Numbered from the stretch's first letter, positions 8,512 to 17,871 are shown. The stretch is DNA of 64,000 nucleotides from Serratia sp. UGAL515B_01 (GCF_033095805.1 NZ_CP109901.1:2294001-2358000); one strand, 5' to 3'. The notes: generated from the sequence alone by a model not told the origin. Program-made: numbers and translations.

Positions 8512-10032
8512 ATGGAAACCTGGATGTATTTGTCTCAAGGGTTCGAAGTGGCACTGGTGCCACAGAACCTGATGATTGCCTTGATCGGCTGTTTCGTTGG
8601 CACCATTGTCGGGCTATTGCCGGGCTTAGGCCCAATCAACGGTGTAGCGATCCTGTTACCGCTGGCTTTCGCGTTGAAACTACCCGCAGAGTCTGCCCTG
8701 ATCCTGCTGGCTACGGTCTATATCGGTTGCGAATACGGTGGGCGTATCTCTTCGATCCTGCTCAACGTTCCGGGTGATGCAGCCGCAATCATGACCGCTT
8801 TGGATGGCTACCCGATGGCACAACAAGGGCGAGCCGGAGCTGCACTATCCATCTCTGCGGTCAGTTCCTTTGTGGGGTCATTGATTGCCATTACCGGGAT
8901 TATTCTTTTCGCTCCTTTGCTGGCTCGCTGGTCGCTGGCATTTGGCCCGGCGGAATACTTCGCTCTGATGGTGTTCGCGATTGCCTGCCTTGGCAGCATG
9001 ATGAGCGAAAACCCGATCAAATCGCTGTTGGCTGCCTTGATTGGCCTAGGATTGGCCACGGTAGGGGTGGATGCTAATACCGGTGTTTACCGCTTCACTT
9101 TCGACAGTGTGCATCTCTCTGATGGCATTCAGTTCATCGTGGTGGTCATTGGCCTGTTTTCAGTCAGCGAAATTCTACTGATGCTGGAGACGACCAGCAC
9201 CGGACAGAAGTTAATCCGTAAGACAGGCCGTATGCTGTTTAACCGCAAAGAAGCTGCCGAATGCGTTGGCCCTACCCTACGTTCATCTGTGGTTGGTTTC
9301 TTCGTTGGTATCTTGCCAGGAGCAGGGGCAACGATTGCGAGCGCACTCACTTACATGACGGAGAAGAGGATCAGCGGCAACAGCGATACCTTCGGTAAAG
9401 GGGATATTCGTGGCGTCGCGGCACCCGAGGCCGCCAACAACGCCTCAGCCTGTGGTTCATTTATTCCGATGTTGACGTTGGGCGTACCGGGTTCTGGGAC
9501 AACAGCGGTTATGATGGGCGCACTGACGTTGTATAACATCACACCAGGACCGGGCATGTTTACCGAACAACCTGACATTGTCTGGGGCCTGATCGCTGCG
9601 TTGTTGATTGCCAACGTCATGCTGTTGATCATGAACATTCCGTTGATCGGCCTGTTCACCCGTATGTTAACCGTGCCACTCTGGTTCTTGGTACCCGCCA
9701 TAGCGGCCGTTTCCGCCGTAGGTGTCTACGCGGTTCACAGCACCACGTTCGACCTGCTGCTGATGGTTGGGCTGGGGGTGTTTGGCTATATACTGCGGAA
9801 AATGCACTTCCCGATGTCACCGCTGATCCTGGGTTTCGTATTGGGAGAAATGCTGGAACAAAACCTGCGCAGAGCGTTGTCTATCAGCAACGGTGAATTT
9901 GGCATCCTATGGAGCAGCAGCATTGCACAATGTCTGTTGGTGTTAGCCGTGGCCGTACTGGTATTGCCACCCGTGCTACGCAAACTTCGCCGACGCCGTA
10001 GCGTCGCCGCTGACGCCACCGACAGCAAATAA
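8512..10032 (+). CDS. tctA: Tripartite tricarboxylate transporter large membrane subunit TctA
   Basis: Inner-membrane permease of the TTT family that moves tricarboxylates together with cations. 506 residues with about 11-12 hydrophobic segments. The two family signatures are visible: GLLPGLGPINGVAILLPL near residue 30 and the second glycine-rich repeat VGILPGAGATIASALTY around 265, plus PLTLGVPGSG-like LTLGVPGSGTTAVMMGAL near 325. The ATG at 8512 is preferred to the ATG at 8509 because GGGGA is then five bases upstream. Last gene of tctCBA; a hairpin follows 36 bases after the stop. Confidence 0.93.
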   Translation: METWMYLSQGFEVALVPQNLMIALIGCFVGTIVGLLPGLGPINGVAILLPLAFALKLPAESALILLATVYIGCEYGGRISSILLNVPGDAAAIMTALDGYPMAQQGRAGAALSISAVSSFVGSLIAITGIILFAPLLARWSLAFGPAEYFALMVFAIACLGSMMSENPIKSLLAALIGLGLATVGVDANTGVYRFTFDSVHLSDGIQFIVVVIGLFSVSEILLMLETTSTGQKLIRKTGRMLFNRKEAAECVGPTLRSSVVGFFVGILPGAGATIASALTYMTEKRISGNSDTFGKGDIRGVAAPEAANNASACGSFIPMLTLGVPGSGTTAVMMGALTLYNITPGPGMFTEQPDIVWGLIAALLIANVMLLIMNIPLIGLFTRMLTVPLWFLVPAIAAVSAVGVYAVHSTTFDLLLMVGLGVFGYILRKMHFPMSPLILGFVLGEMLEQNLRRALSISNGEFGILWSSSIAQCLLVLAVAVLVLPPVLRKLRRRRSVAADATDSK

Positions 10033-10068
10033 CAACATACCCTGTATCTTGAGATTTGTTGGGTATAA

Positions 10069-10088
10069 CGGGCAGGTTTACCTGCCCG
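10069..10088 (+). terminator. Hairpin after tctCBA
   Basis: CGGGCAGGT and ACCTGCCCG form a 9-bp GC-rich stem with almost no loop, 36 bases after tctA. No uridine tract follows, so it may act as a weak terminator or protect the mRNA 3' end. Confidence 0.5.
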
Positions 10089-10211
10089 AATTATCACAAA
10101 TGAGTACGAGCAGGCAAGCTCAAGTCGCTTTTCTCAGCATCAAGACCCCGTCCATCACCCGCACTGCTTGGCATTGGCAACGGGTTCATATTCTCAGCCA
10201 ACGACAGGCAT

Positions 10212-11354
10212 TTACCAGATATAACCCGAGAGTTTTTTGATCACCTTAGCCGGAGTCAGGGAAATCCACGTGCAATAATGATCTATACGGTTGCGATCGA
10301 GTGTTTCAGGATCGATATCCTTATAATCACCCGCGTGATAACGCAACTTGGAAAAGCCAACTTTGTATTGGGTTGCGTGAATATGTAGCGTGAGTATGTC
10401 GATGAGGCCACTCTTCTCGCTCTCCACATCCAAGATGCGTTCACGGCTATCCCTTAAATAACAGTCCCAGCGTTCATTGGCGGCAATTTCACCCGCATAC
10501 ATCGACAACACACCGCGACACCACTCTGGCCAAACCCCCCAGTTTGCTTGATCTGTACCGAACTCTTCGATCAACTTATGACACCAGTATATCTGACGTT
10601 GCAAGAACGGGATCATCAACTCGGTGCGGAGTAGTAGCGAGCTCCCGCAGCCAAAGCTATATCTATGTTCAACGCCGTGCCTACGGCAAAAATCGAGCAT
10701 TTTTTCTCGGAACTTGGCATTTAAATGGTAGTTGCCGCGACCATGTATCGGAAAAAGAGGGGTAAGATTTGCCAAATGGCGAGTGAGAAAAACATCTGCA
10801 TCCGTGCGCAGCACCCATTGGTAACGTTGAATTATGTAATCAATATGTGGACCACTTAGGCAGGCAATTGAATTGATATAGGGATAATCATGAAACTGAG
10901 GATGATGTTGTGAAAACGATTCCTGAGATATCAACACAATACCGGGTTCTCTCGGCAACTGATTAGTCAATGCAGGATGGTGGACAACAATCAGGTCTGA
11001 TGTTTTCCAGCAGCCACTGTAGATCCAGCTTTTATATAACCAGCTAAACTCTTCCAGCATTCTCTGAGAATTATCGATATAGGTCATTATGCCAAGCTGT
11101 TTATTCTTAGAGGTTGTTCCTGTCATTCCTGTCATATCCAATCTGCAATGATTCGCCGTAAGCACAGTGTATGCAAGAATATTAGGTGTAACAATAGGGG
11201 CCGTGTGGCATGTTGTTTTGTCGGTGTCATAGCGGGCGAGCACGCCACCAAACTGGTGGCTGACAGGCTGCATAAGATAGCGAAAAAACAACGTTTGCAA
11301 ACCGCGCTTCTGAATGAGTACGTCTAAAAAAGGTGTTTTAGCTTTAAAGCACAT
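10212..11354 (-). CDS. Orphan glycosyltransferase-like protein (GT-A-like, DxD motif)
   Basis: 380 codons as an open frame. The start is uncertain because no strong ribosome site precedes the ATG at 11354; internal Met codons around residues 74-92 are alternatives. There is no signal peptide. The central segment QWVLRTDADVFLTRHL has the D-x-D metal/nucleotide-sugar motif of GT-A enzymes. It is followed by a Cys-rich stretch (YSFGCGSSLLLRTEL) and WGVWPEWCRGVLSMYAGE, and a His-rich TLHIHATQYK near the end. This resembles uncharacterised nucleotide-diphospho-sugar transferase-like domains (DUF7164-type), which is recall and not a search result. It stands alone between tctCBA and scsABCD, with no polysaccharide genes nearby. 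Base composition looks more AT-rich than the flanks, so horizontal origin is plausible. Confidence 0.6.
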   Translation of the reverse strand: MCFKAKTPFLDVLIQKRGLQTLFFRYLMQPVSHQFGGVLARYDTDKTTCHTAPIVTPNILAYTVLTANHCRLDMTGMTGTTSKNKQLGIMTYIDNSQRMLEEFSWLYKSWIYSGCWKTSDLIVVHHPALTNQLPREPGIVLISQESFSQHHPQFHDYPYINSIACLSGPHIDYIIQRYQWVLRTDADVFLTRHLANLTPLFPIHGRGNYHLNAKFREKMLDFCRRHGVEHRYSFGCGSSLLLRTELMIPFLQRQIYWCHKLIEEFGTDQANWGVWPEWCRGVLSMYAGEIAANERWDCYLRDSRERILDVESEKSGLIDILTLHIHATQYKVGFSKLRYHAGDYKDIDPETLDRNRIDHYCTWISLTPAKVIKKLSGYIW

Positions 11355-11459
11355 AAAAATAGGTATTTTTACGCATTAACTCTCGACAAACCTCACCACT
11401 ATTCATCGTTAGGAAACGCCAAAAAGAGGTAATTGAATTTCCTAACCATCAAGAAAAGC

Positions 11460-11482
11460 ATCGCCCGGCTAGGCCGGGCGAT
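11460..11482 (-). terminator. Rho-independent terminator of the scs operon
   Basis: A 10-bp GC-rich perfect stem (ATCGCCCGGC / GCCGGGCGAT) with a TAG loop. On the minus strand it is followed by TGCTTTTCTT. It lies 38 bases after the scsD stop codon. Confidence 0.8.
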
Positions 11483-11519
11483 TGAGAGTGTCAAAGAATT
11501 AAAGGTTTAGGCCAAGCCA

Positions 11520-12020
11520 TCAAAGACTGGCCCACCATAACCGTAGCTTCATCCCCCATTCACTGGTCCAGCCGGTCGTACTCTGCACCAGCTTACCCCT
11601 TGATATCACAACAAAGGTTGGCGTCACACCAACCTGCCAGCGTGACGCGATTTCCCCTTGCTCGTCGTTCACCACGGGCAGTTTTAGCCTTTTACGTGCC
11701 AGCCACTGCTCAACTTGCTGGTCGTTTCCTGAACGCAATGCAACGGTCAATACATTGCCGCCGTTTGCTGCCAATTTGCTGACAGAGGGTGTGGTAAAAC
11801 GACAAACACCACACCAGCTGGCCCAAAAATAGACCAGCAGAGGTTTATCCTGACTGAGTTGAGCCAATGATACCGACTCTCCGTCCAGCGTCTGCAGCAG
11901 TTGTTGGTTAAATGACGGAGGAGCCTGGGGTGCGCGCCACCAGTCGATAACAAATATGACGCTCGCCACAAGCAGCAGCAAGATCAGTAATTCACGCGCC
12001 CAGCGTTTTAGCTTAGCCAT
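11520..12020 (-). CDS. scsD: ScsD, membrane-anchored thioredoxin-like protein
   Basis: 166 residues. One N-terminal membrane helix (about 10-27) anchors a periplasmic thioredoxin fold with the active site WASWCGVCR (Cys70 and Cys73) and the cis-Pro loop VGVTPTF. Part of the suppressor-of-copper-sensitivity set, where Scs proteins handle periplasmic disulfides and protect against copper and oxidative damage. It overlaps the end of scsC by 8 bases and is the last gene of the operon, before a strong terminator. Confidence 0.9.
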   Translation of the reverse strand: MAKLKRWARELLILLLLVASVIFVIDWWRAPQAPPSFNQQLLQTLDGESVSLAQLSQDKPLLVYFWASWCGVCRFTTPSVSKLAANGGNVLTVALRSGNDQQVEQWLARKRLKLPVVNDEQGEIASRWQVGVTPTFVVISRGKLVQSTTGWTSEWGMKLRLWWASL

Positions 12021-12729
12021 TTTTTATCTTAGCCAGTTGCTGCTGCACCAGCGTCTCCAGTTCCTGATAAGGTACTGCACCAGGTATCAATTGATCGCCA
12101 ACCAGAGTGGCTGGCGTGCCTTGTATACCCAACTGCTCTGCCAGCTTCATATTGCTTCGCAACGAGGTCATGCTCTGTTCGGTTGGTGCCACCGGCTGCA
12201 CCCCGGTTTTCTGTTGTGCGGCAGCGATGCTGGTACTGTCATGGAGGCCTTTTTTGGCCATCAGGCGTTGATGCAACGACCAGAACTGTTCAGGGTGCTG
12301 CTGCCAGGTGGTCAAGGCTACGCGGGCAGAACTCACCGAGCTGTCGCCCTTGAACGGCAACAATTTTACTACCAATGCCACATCGGGATAATTGTTGACG
12401 ATCTTCTCCAGATTGGGATCAAACTGCTTGCAGTAGGGGCAGTTGTAATCGGTGAAGACGACTAGCGTCAGCTTGGCATTTTTTGCTCCCAAGCGCGGGC
12501 TAGCCGGATCATCAAACAGGATTTTGCTATTTTGCTTAAGCACTTGGCCAATCTGTTGGCTAGCGTTTTGCTGTTGCCAGGCATCTGCGGCTTCCGCCAG
12601 AATGTCTGGGTTAGATACCAATGTTTCGCGGATTAGCGCTTTGATGCGAGCCTCTTGCTCAGCGGTAAACGGCGCTGCAGCCCAGACGGGGGTAACAATC
12701 AGCATCAGTAAAATCAGTAACTTTTTCAT
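12013..12729 (-). CDS. scsC: ScsC, periplasmic DsbA/DsbG-like thiol oxidoreductase
   Basis: 238 residues. Signal peptide MKKLLILLMLIVTPVWA, then an N-terminal helical region (about 20-70) that forms the trimerisation stalk in some ScsC proteins, and a DsbA-like thioredoxin domain with the active site NCPYCKQF (Cys97-Cys100) and cis-Pro loop GTPATL. ScsC is kept reduced by ScsB and acts as a disulfide isomerase or reductant in other bacteria. It overlaps scsB by one base and scsD by eight, showing tight translational coupling. Confidence 0.92.
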   Translation of the reverse strand: MKKLLILLMLIVTPVWAAAPFTAEQEARIKALIRETLVSNPDILAEAADAWQQQNASQQIGQVLKQNSKILFDDPASPRLGAKNAKLTLVVFTDYNCPYCKQFDPNLEKIVNNYPDVALVVKLLPFKGDSSVSSARVALTTWQQHPEQFWSLHQRLMAKKGLHDSTSIAAAQQKTGVQPVAPTEQSMTSLRSNMKLAEQLGIQGTPATLVGDQLIPGAVPYQELETLVQQQLAKIKNG

Positions 12730-14759
12730 TATTGAACTCCTTTGGCTGCGGATAGCGCTTTCAGTACGGCTTCGCGCGTTAACAATGGTGACAACACTTC
12801 GCCCTCCTGCGTACCGGGACCATAAATCTGGTTAAAGGGGACGGCTACGCTGCCACGCCGCTGTAAGAAGGCCGAAATCTCTACCGATGGACGGCTCCAA
12901 TCACCACGCAGTGCCACCACATCATCGGCACTGAGCGCCTTTTGCACATCGTCACGCAGCAACACATTGAATTTATTGGCCTTGCAGGTTACGCACCAAT
13001 CGGCAGTCACATCGACAAATACCCGCTTGTGTTGCGCCAACGCTTGGGCAATCGCCTGTTCAGAAAGAGGCTGCCAAACGACATTGTCGTGCAAGGGGTG
13101 CCGCCCTGCCCCAACGGTCAGCGAATAGACCAGCAAGACCAGGCCCACAATCGCCAACGTGCTGGTTGTAGCAATACCCGCAGCGCGGCAGCCTAGCCGT
13201 ATCCCGATTGCCAACAAGAGTGCCATTAGCAGCAAAACGCCAACAATCAGCGTTGGCATCTCGCCAATGTGGTTCGTCATCAGGCTGAGTAGCCAAAACG
13301 AAGACACTAACATCAGCAGACCAAGTCCGCACCTAACGCCATTCATCCAGCGGCCCGGGCGCGGTAAACGCAAGGCCAGTGCAGGCCAGGCGGCAATCAA
13401 CAACCACGGCAAACTCATGCCAATACCCAACGCCACAAACATCCCCCAAAGCACTGGCAGTGAAGCCGCTAACGCAAATGCGACGGCAGTACCGAGAAAG
13501 GGGGCGGAACATGGTGTTGCCAACAAGGTGGCGAATGCTCCTTGCCAGAAATGGCCACCCAAGCCTTGCCCATTATGGGTAGCTAGTTTGGTATTCAGCG
13601 AAGAAGGGAGTTGCAGATGGAACAAGCCAAACAGGTTGGCACTGAACAGCAAGGTGACTAGAACCATAAAACCGATAAACCACGGGTTTTGGAACTGGAT
13701 CCCCCACCCCAATGCATGATTACTCAGCCTGAGCAACGTCATCAACAAGGCCAGTGCCATAAACGACAGGACAATGCCCAGTGACGAAGCCAGGAATTGC
13801 CAACGTACGCTGTGCCTATCGCGCTGTTCAACCTGTAAAATAGAACCTAACTTCATCCCCAACACAGGCAGCACACAAGGCATCAGATTAAGAATGAATC
13901 CCCCCACCAATGCCATCAACACCGCTTGCCACAATGAGAAAGCGGAAGATGAGGACAAACCGAGAGGCCCACCAATGGTCAGCGTGGTTTCCTGTGCAAC
14001 GCCCATATCACTGATCACCAACCGCAGTTGCTTGCCGCGCAAGTCGGGTGCATTCTCCCCCCAACCATCGCTGACGGGAACACGTGCATGCATGTGCGTA
14101 CCGTCACTGCTTATCACAGGTTTGCCAATGTCCGCCTCTGCCAGAGTATCGAAAAACAGTTCAGGTTGTTGCCAGCCCGCCGCTCGTTCAGCGCTGATCT
14201 GCAACTCACCACGTTGATAACCGGCACGAATGCTATCTACCAAGCCGCCGGCAATCGGTACCTGCCCCATTGCCTGGGCAAAATCATGGTCAAACAGGGG
14301 ATCCGTGGGTGTCGTCAGATCCAGAGTAAATGGATAGTCAGTCAGGATACAGACATTACTACAGGTCGATAGCGTGAGCGTTCCTGCCAACTTATCTGAC
14401 GTACCGTTGAATACCACGGGAAGTGTTACCCGATGCTGATAACCTTGGGTGGAGATCCCTGCCACCTCGAAACGTTGTGGCGTTGGCCAATACCAGGTTG
14501 CTGGTGGCGGCTCCCCTTGCCAGGAAATGGCTGGTGCAATACCGCCCTCACCCGGTGAACGCCAGTAGGTTTTCCACCCTTTATCCAACTCGACGGATAA
14601 CAGCATACGAGTTTGTTCACCCCTGCTGTTGTCCGCACGCAGTCTGACCTTGGCATGATCGTTTTGTGGGTTTTGTAACCAACCGCTGTCTGCCGCCTGA
14701 AGCGCAGGCAGCCACAACAGTAGCAGGCAAAAAAACGCCAGCCTAATGAAATTAAACAT
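12729..14759 (-). CDS. scsB: ScsB, DsbD-like transmembrane thiol-disulfide reductase
   Basis: 676 residues. Signal peptide, a large periplasmic N-terminal region (about 22-270, with Cys pair CSNVC), a membrane core of eight or so helices (about 280-570) with conserved Cys residues in LMPCVLPVLG and TPCSAPFLG, and a C-terminal periplasmic thioredoxin domain with active site DWCVTCK. It passes electrons from cytoplasmic thioredoxin to ScsC. Longer than E. coli DsbD because of the distinct N-terminal domain, which separates ScsB from DsbD. Located between scsA and scsC. Confidence 0.93.
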   Translation of the reverse strand: MFNFIRLAFFCLLLLWLPALQAADSGWLQNPQNDHAKVRLRADNSRGEQTRMLLSVELDKGWKTYWRSPGEGGIAPAISWQGEPPPATWYWPTPQRFEVAGISTQGYQHRVTLPVVFNGTSDKLAGTLTLSTCSNVCILTDYPFTLDLTTPTDPLFDHDFAQAMGQVPIAGGLVDSIRAGYQRGELQISAERAAGWQQPELFFDTLAEADIGKPVISSDGTHMHARVPVSDGWGENAPDLRGKQLRLVISDMGVAQETTLTIGGPLGLSSSSAFSLWQAVLMALVGGFILNLMPCVLPVLGMKLGSILQVEQRDRHSVRWQFLASSLGIVLSFMALALLMTLLRLSNHALGWGIQFQNPWFIGFMVLVTLLFSANLFGLFHLQLPSSLNTKLATHNGQGLGGHFWQGAFATLLATPCSAPFLGTAVAFALAASLPVLWGMFVALGIGMSLPWLLIAAWPALALRLPRPGRWMNGVRCGLGLLMLVSSFWLLSLMTNHIGEMPTLIVGVLLLMALLLAIGIRLGCRAAGIATTSTLAIVGLVLLVYSLTVGAGRHPLHDNVVWQPLSEQAIAQALAQHKRVFVDVTADWCVTCKANKFNVLLRDDVQKALSADDVVALRGDWSRPSVEISAFLQRRGSVAVPFNQIYGPGTQEGEVLSPLLTREAVLKALSAAKGVQ

Positions 14760-14809
14760 ATTTTTTTCTCCGTAAATAAATTAATCACCACGTATAACGA
14801 GGGATTAAC

Positions 14810-15184
14810 TCATTCATGGAACACGCATAATCGCAGATGTACCCGCAGGGTGGTTGGGGAGATAGCTCGCGGTGGAGGGAAGCGCAGACGTGCTGCAATG
14901 ATCGGGGTTAGAAGTGCCAGCAGCATTCCCATCCCGAATAAGACGGTTTCGAACATCACGGGTGATGCTGCCAACAACGATTTAGCACTCAGTTCACATG
15001 AAGTGGAGGAAGTCGGTTCGGATTTGTCATCTCCGCTAAGCGTGGGCTGGCTAACGTTGACGTTGGGCGACCCCAGCGCAAGTTGCAACGAATGCAAGCC
15101 TGCCATACGCTGCGTGACGCAAGTCAGCACAACCAGGCAAGTCAGGTATAAAAACCATTTTGCAATCCGCTGTCGATTAATCAT
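14810..15184 (-). CDS. scsA: ScsA, small membrane protein of the scs locus
   Basis: 124 residues, with one hydrophobic segment near the N-terminus (about 10-28) and another around 75-97. The size, the position just before scsB (50-base gap) and the pattern of a single Cys between the helices agree with ScsA of copper-tolerance loci. Function is not established; it is required for full copper tolerance in Salmonella. A DUF2946-like DUF may apply, but this is recall only. Upstream lies a long non-coding gap that must contain the scs promoter. Confidence 0.75.
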   Translation of the reverse strand: MINRQRIAKWFLYLTCLVVLTCVTQRMAGLHSLQLALGSPNVNVSQPTLSGDDKSEPTSSTSCELSAKSLLAASPVMFETVLFGMGMLLALLTPIIAARLRFPPPRAISPTTLRVHLRLCVFHE

Positions 15185-15804
15185 TGCACCCCCAACACGT
15201 TATCTGCGCTTATCTTAGCGGCGCAAACAGGATAAGCAACGATTTGCCTGTAAAGAAATGTCTTGCGGACGGTACTGATGGCCTAAGATTACAGCTATCA
15301 TAGACTCGTGACGCTCCAAGGTGCATGGTGTGTATGGTTGTTAGCTGCGTCCGTTCCTCGAGCTATCTATAGGCCTCGCCGCAAGGGGATGCTGCAATCA
15401 GCGTTCAAATCGACTCCTGCCGACTCTCGGTATGTTGCCTACATGCAACTCGAATTGTCTAGCGTATACCAGGCAATGCCCTTTATTTAACACCGCTGGC
15501 GGTCAATTAAAGGGCTACCTGGATTGAGCCTGAGCTTTTCGTCGGGTTAGCCGATTCTTTACTCAGCGAAGGACTGGTGATATGCAACCTTTGATGCGCC
15601 ATTAACTCCCGCACAGTTGAATGATGTTATCCAACAACTTTTTATCCGGCGTTTGGATAAAACAACCTCAACCTTCAGGCCTGGCGAAAGCCACGCGGTA
15701 CAACAACCGCCACTCAACCCGAGCAAAGCAGCCCTGTGCAATCTACACTCAGTAAACCGCAGGTACTGGTTGCCCGTTGCTATTGTTCTGGGTGTTTTAA
15801 CCGC
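15185..15804. other. 620-base gap: scs promoter region, ERIC-like repeat and possible gene remnant
   Basis: No convincing gene. 15301-15470 is a diverged ERIC-like element: its ends resemble the ERIC copy at 25 kb, but it is longer and interrupted. Between about 15545 and 15800 there are coding-like fragments in several frames broken by stops, including the end RRYWLPVAIVLGVLTA, which may be remains of a lost membrane-protein gene. The family of the remnant is not recognised. Confidence 0.4.
15301..15470. repeat. Diverged ERIC-like element
   Basis: The left end (ACTCGTGACGCTCCAAGGTGC) and the right end (CATGCAACTCGAATT...GTATAC) match the ends of the ERIC element at 25033-25159 with changes. 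The core differs and is longer. Confidence 0.5.
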
Positions 15805-16257
15805 TTAGCAACCGCATTCTGGCGTTTTTGCCTGCCCTTGCATCGTGCCTTTTTCATCGCCGATAGCCAAAGGTAGGCCATCGCGTAGCCAGAAATCCAA
15901 CCCACCGATCAACTCCTTAACTTGAAAGCCGAGCTTTGCTAGCGCATAAGCTCCCTTTGTTGAGCCGTTGCAGCCGATACCATCACAATAGGTGATATAG
16001 ACTTTGCCACGATCGAGCATCTGTGTGCTGTTTTCGTCCATTAAACCATGAGGGAAACTCACCGCTCCGGGGATATGTCCAGCGGCATATCGCGCTGCTA
16101 CTCGTGTGTCGATCACCACAATTTCACTGATACCGTTGCGCAGATCTTCCGCAACATCGGCAGAGTCAGCGTAATAACTGAGCTTTTCCCGCAGATAATC
16201 CATGCTCTGTTGTGCGGTCACCGGGGGAAAAACTAACACCAATGAAGTTGCTGTCAT
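15805..16257 (-). CDS. Single-domain rhodanese-like sulfurtransferase
   Basis: 150 residues from the ATG at 16257, chosen because AGGAG lies seven bases upstream. It has one rhodanese domain: EIVVIDTRVAARYAAGHIPGAVSFP is the first signature, and YITYCDGIGCNGSTKGA carries the active-site loop with its Cys near residue 110. This is a 6-residue loop with a second Cys, typical of sulfurtransferases. It ends in ECGC. It is divergent from a MocR-type regulator. The sulfur acceptor is unknown; cyanide or thiosulfate detoxification, or sulfur relay, are possible. Confidence 0.8.
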   Translation of the reverse strand: MTATSLVLVFPPVTAQQSMDYLREKLSYYADSADVAEDLRNGISEIVVIDTRVAARYAAGHIPGAVSFPHGLMDENSTQMLDRGKVYITYCDGIGCNGSTKGAYALAKLGFQVKELIGGLDFWLRDGLPLAIGDEKGTMQGQAKTPECGC

Positions 16258-16348
16258 AATCATACTCCTATGCAAAAGGTTGATGACAATAGTGCTGGAT
16301 TTTGGCCTTATAGTTGATACCTATTTTATCGTTGCTATAAGACCGATT

Positions 16349-17782
16349 ATGTCCCAAGTCTTGCTGACCCTTTTTCAGCAAAGCGGAAATGCCAAAGGCA
16401 CACTGCGTGAGCGCGTTTGCAATACGTTACGGAACGCTATTCTTGACGGCGCTCTGAAGGAAGGCCAGAAATTGCCCTCTTCCCGCGTTCTGGCCGCAGA
16501 CTTGCAAGTATCACGCATCACTGCCGAAGCGGCGTATGCACAACTGGAAGCCGAAGGCTATCTGCAACGCATGATGGGCCGCGGAACCTATGTCGCGCTT
16601 CAGATGAATAAACCGATGCCTGCACGCAAAACCACGGGTCAATTACGGCTATCCCAGCGGGGTAGCATGATTGTAAAAACCGGTGGGTGTCGTGACCCAG
16701 AATCCCCTTTACCGTTTGCTGCTGGAACGCCCGACCTACGCGCCTTCCCGCTAAAGGTGTGGAAACAGATCACCGCTCAACAACTGCGAACCCAAGGAGA
16801 AAAACTACTGGGGTATGGCGACCCACAAGGTTATCTGCCATTACGTGAAGCGGTTGCCCGTTATGTTGGCCAGACTAGAGGTGTGAACTGCGATGCACAA
16901 CAGGTTATCGTTCTGACCAGCTCACAGCAGGCATTGCAGTTAATCGCCACTTTGTTAATCGATAACGGTGACAACGTCTGGATGGAGGAACCTGGTTATA
17001 GCGGTGCCAGAAATGCGTTTATCAGCGCTGGTGCAAGCCTGATCCCCGTTTCAGTTGATAAGTGTGGGCTTCTGCCAGAACGCACATTGCCTGTACCACG
17101 GTTGACCTATCTGACACCATCACATCAATATCCTACCGGTGTTCCGTTGAGTCTGGAGCGACGACTAGCGTTGTTGGAAATGGCCCATCGCACGCGCAGT
17201 TGGATCATTGAAGACGACTACGACAGCGAATTTCATTACGATGGTCAACCGATGCCCTCCATGCAGGGTCTGGATCGCCACGGCAATGTACCGTATATCG
17301 TGACCTTTTCTAAGGCGCTGTTCCCTTCACTGCGGCTAGCATACCTGATTGTACCTGCCGCCTTGGTTGCCGCATTTACCAAAGCACGTACCGTGTATGA
17401 TGGACACTGTGCCCAATTGACGCAGGCAGTGACGGCAGAGTTTATTCTGCAAGGATATTTTGCCTCTCACATCCGCTATATGCGCCAGCTCTACCGCAGC
17501 CGTCGAGACTGGCTGCTTTTGCAGATAGAACAGAACCTGAGCCACTTTGCTACACCACAACCTGCAGGTGGAGGGTTGCAACTGGCCATTTGGCTCCCTG
17601 TGGGCCAAGAAAAAGAATTAACCCGACAAGCGCAAAAGTTAGGCGTCATTACACCAGGTCTGGCGGCCCAGTATCAGACCGCCACAGCACTGCGAGACGG
17701 TTGGTTACTCGGGTTCTCAGCCTTAACACCAGGAGAAATTACCCAAGCGGTAGTACAGCTTGGTAAAATCAGGCTAACTTAA
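16349..17782 (+). CDS. MocR/PdxR-type GntR regulator with aminotransferase domain
   Basis: 477 residues. The N-terminal winged helix-turn-helix of the GntR family (about 20-85, with LPSSRVLAADLQVSR) is followed by a full fold-type I aminotransferase domain with the PLP-lysine motif TFSKALFPSLRLAY. Such proteins sense pyridoxal phosphate or use it to sense an amino acid, and often regulate a divergent neighbour. Here the neighbour is the rhodanese gene, 91 bases away. No pdxST genes are nearby, so a role in vitamin B6 control is not supported by context. Confidence 0.85.
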   Translation: MSQVLLTLFQQSGNAKGTLRERVCNTLRNAILDGALKEGQKLPSSRVLAADLQVSRITAEAAYAQLEAEGYLQRMMGRGTYVALQMNKPMPARKTTGQLRLSQRGSMIVKTGGCRDPESPLPFAAGTPDLRAFPLKVWKQITAQQLRTQGEKLLGYGDPQGYLPLREAVARYVGQTRGVNCDAQQVIVLTSSQQALQLIATLLIDNGDNVWMEEPGYSGARNAFISAGASLIPVSVDKCGLLPERTLPVPRLTYLTPSHQYPTGVPLSLERRLALLEMAHRTRSWIIEDDYDSEFHYDGQPMPSMQGLDRHGNVPYIVTFSKALFPSLRLAYLIVPAALVAAFTKARTVYDGHCAQLTQAVTAEFILQGYFASHIRYMRQLYRSRRDWLLLQIEQNLSHFATPQPAGGGLQLAIWLPVGQEKELTRQAQKLGVITPGLAAQYQTATALRDGWLLGFSALTPGEITQAVVQLGKIRLT

Positions 17783-17871
17783 GCCCTTTTATTTCGTGCC
17801 ACATCTTGCAGGATTGGACAGTAAACAAATTTGGCTTTAAAACCATGGTAAATCTAATACGAGGAACACTG

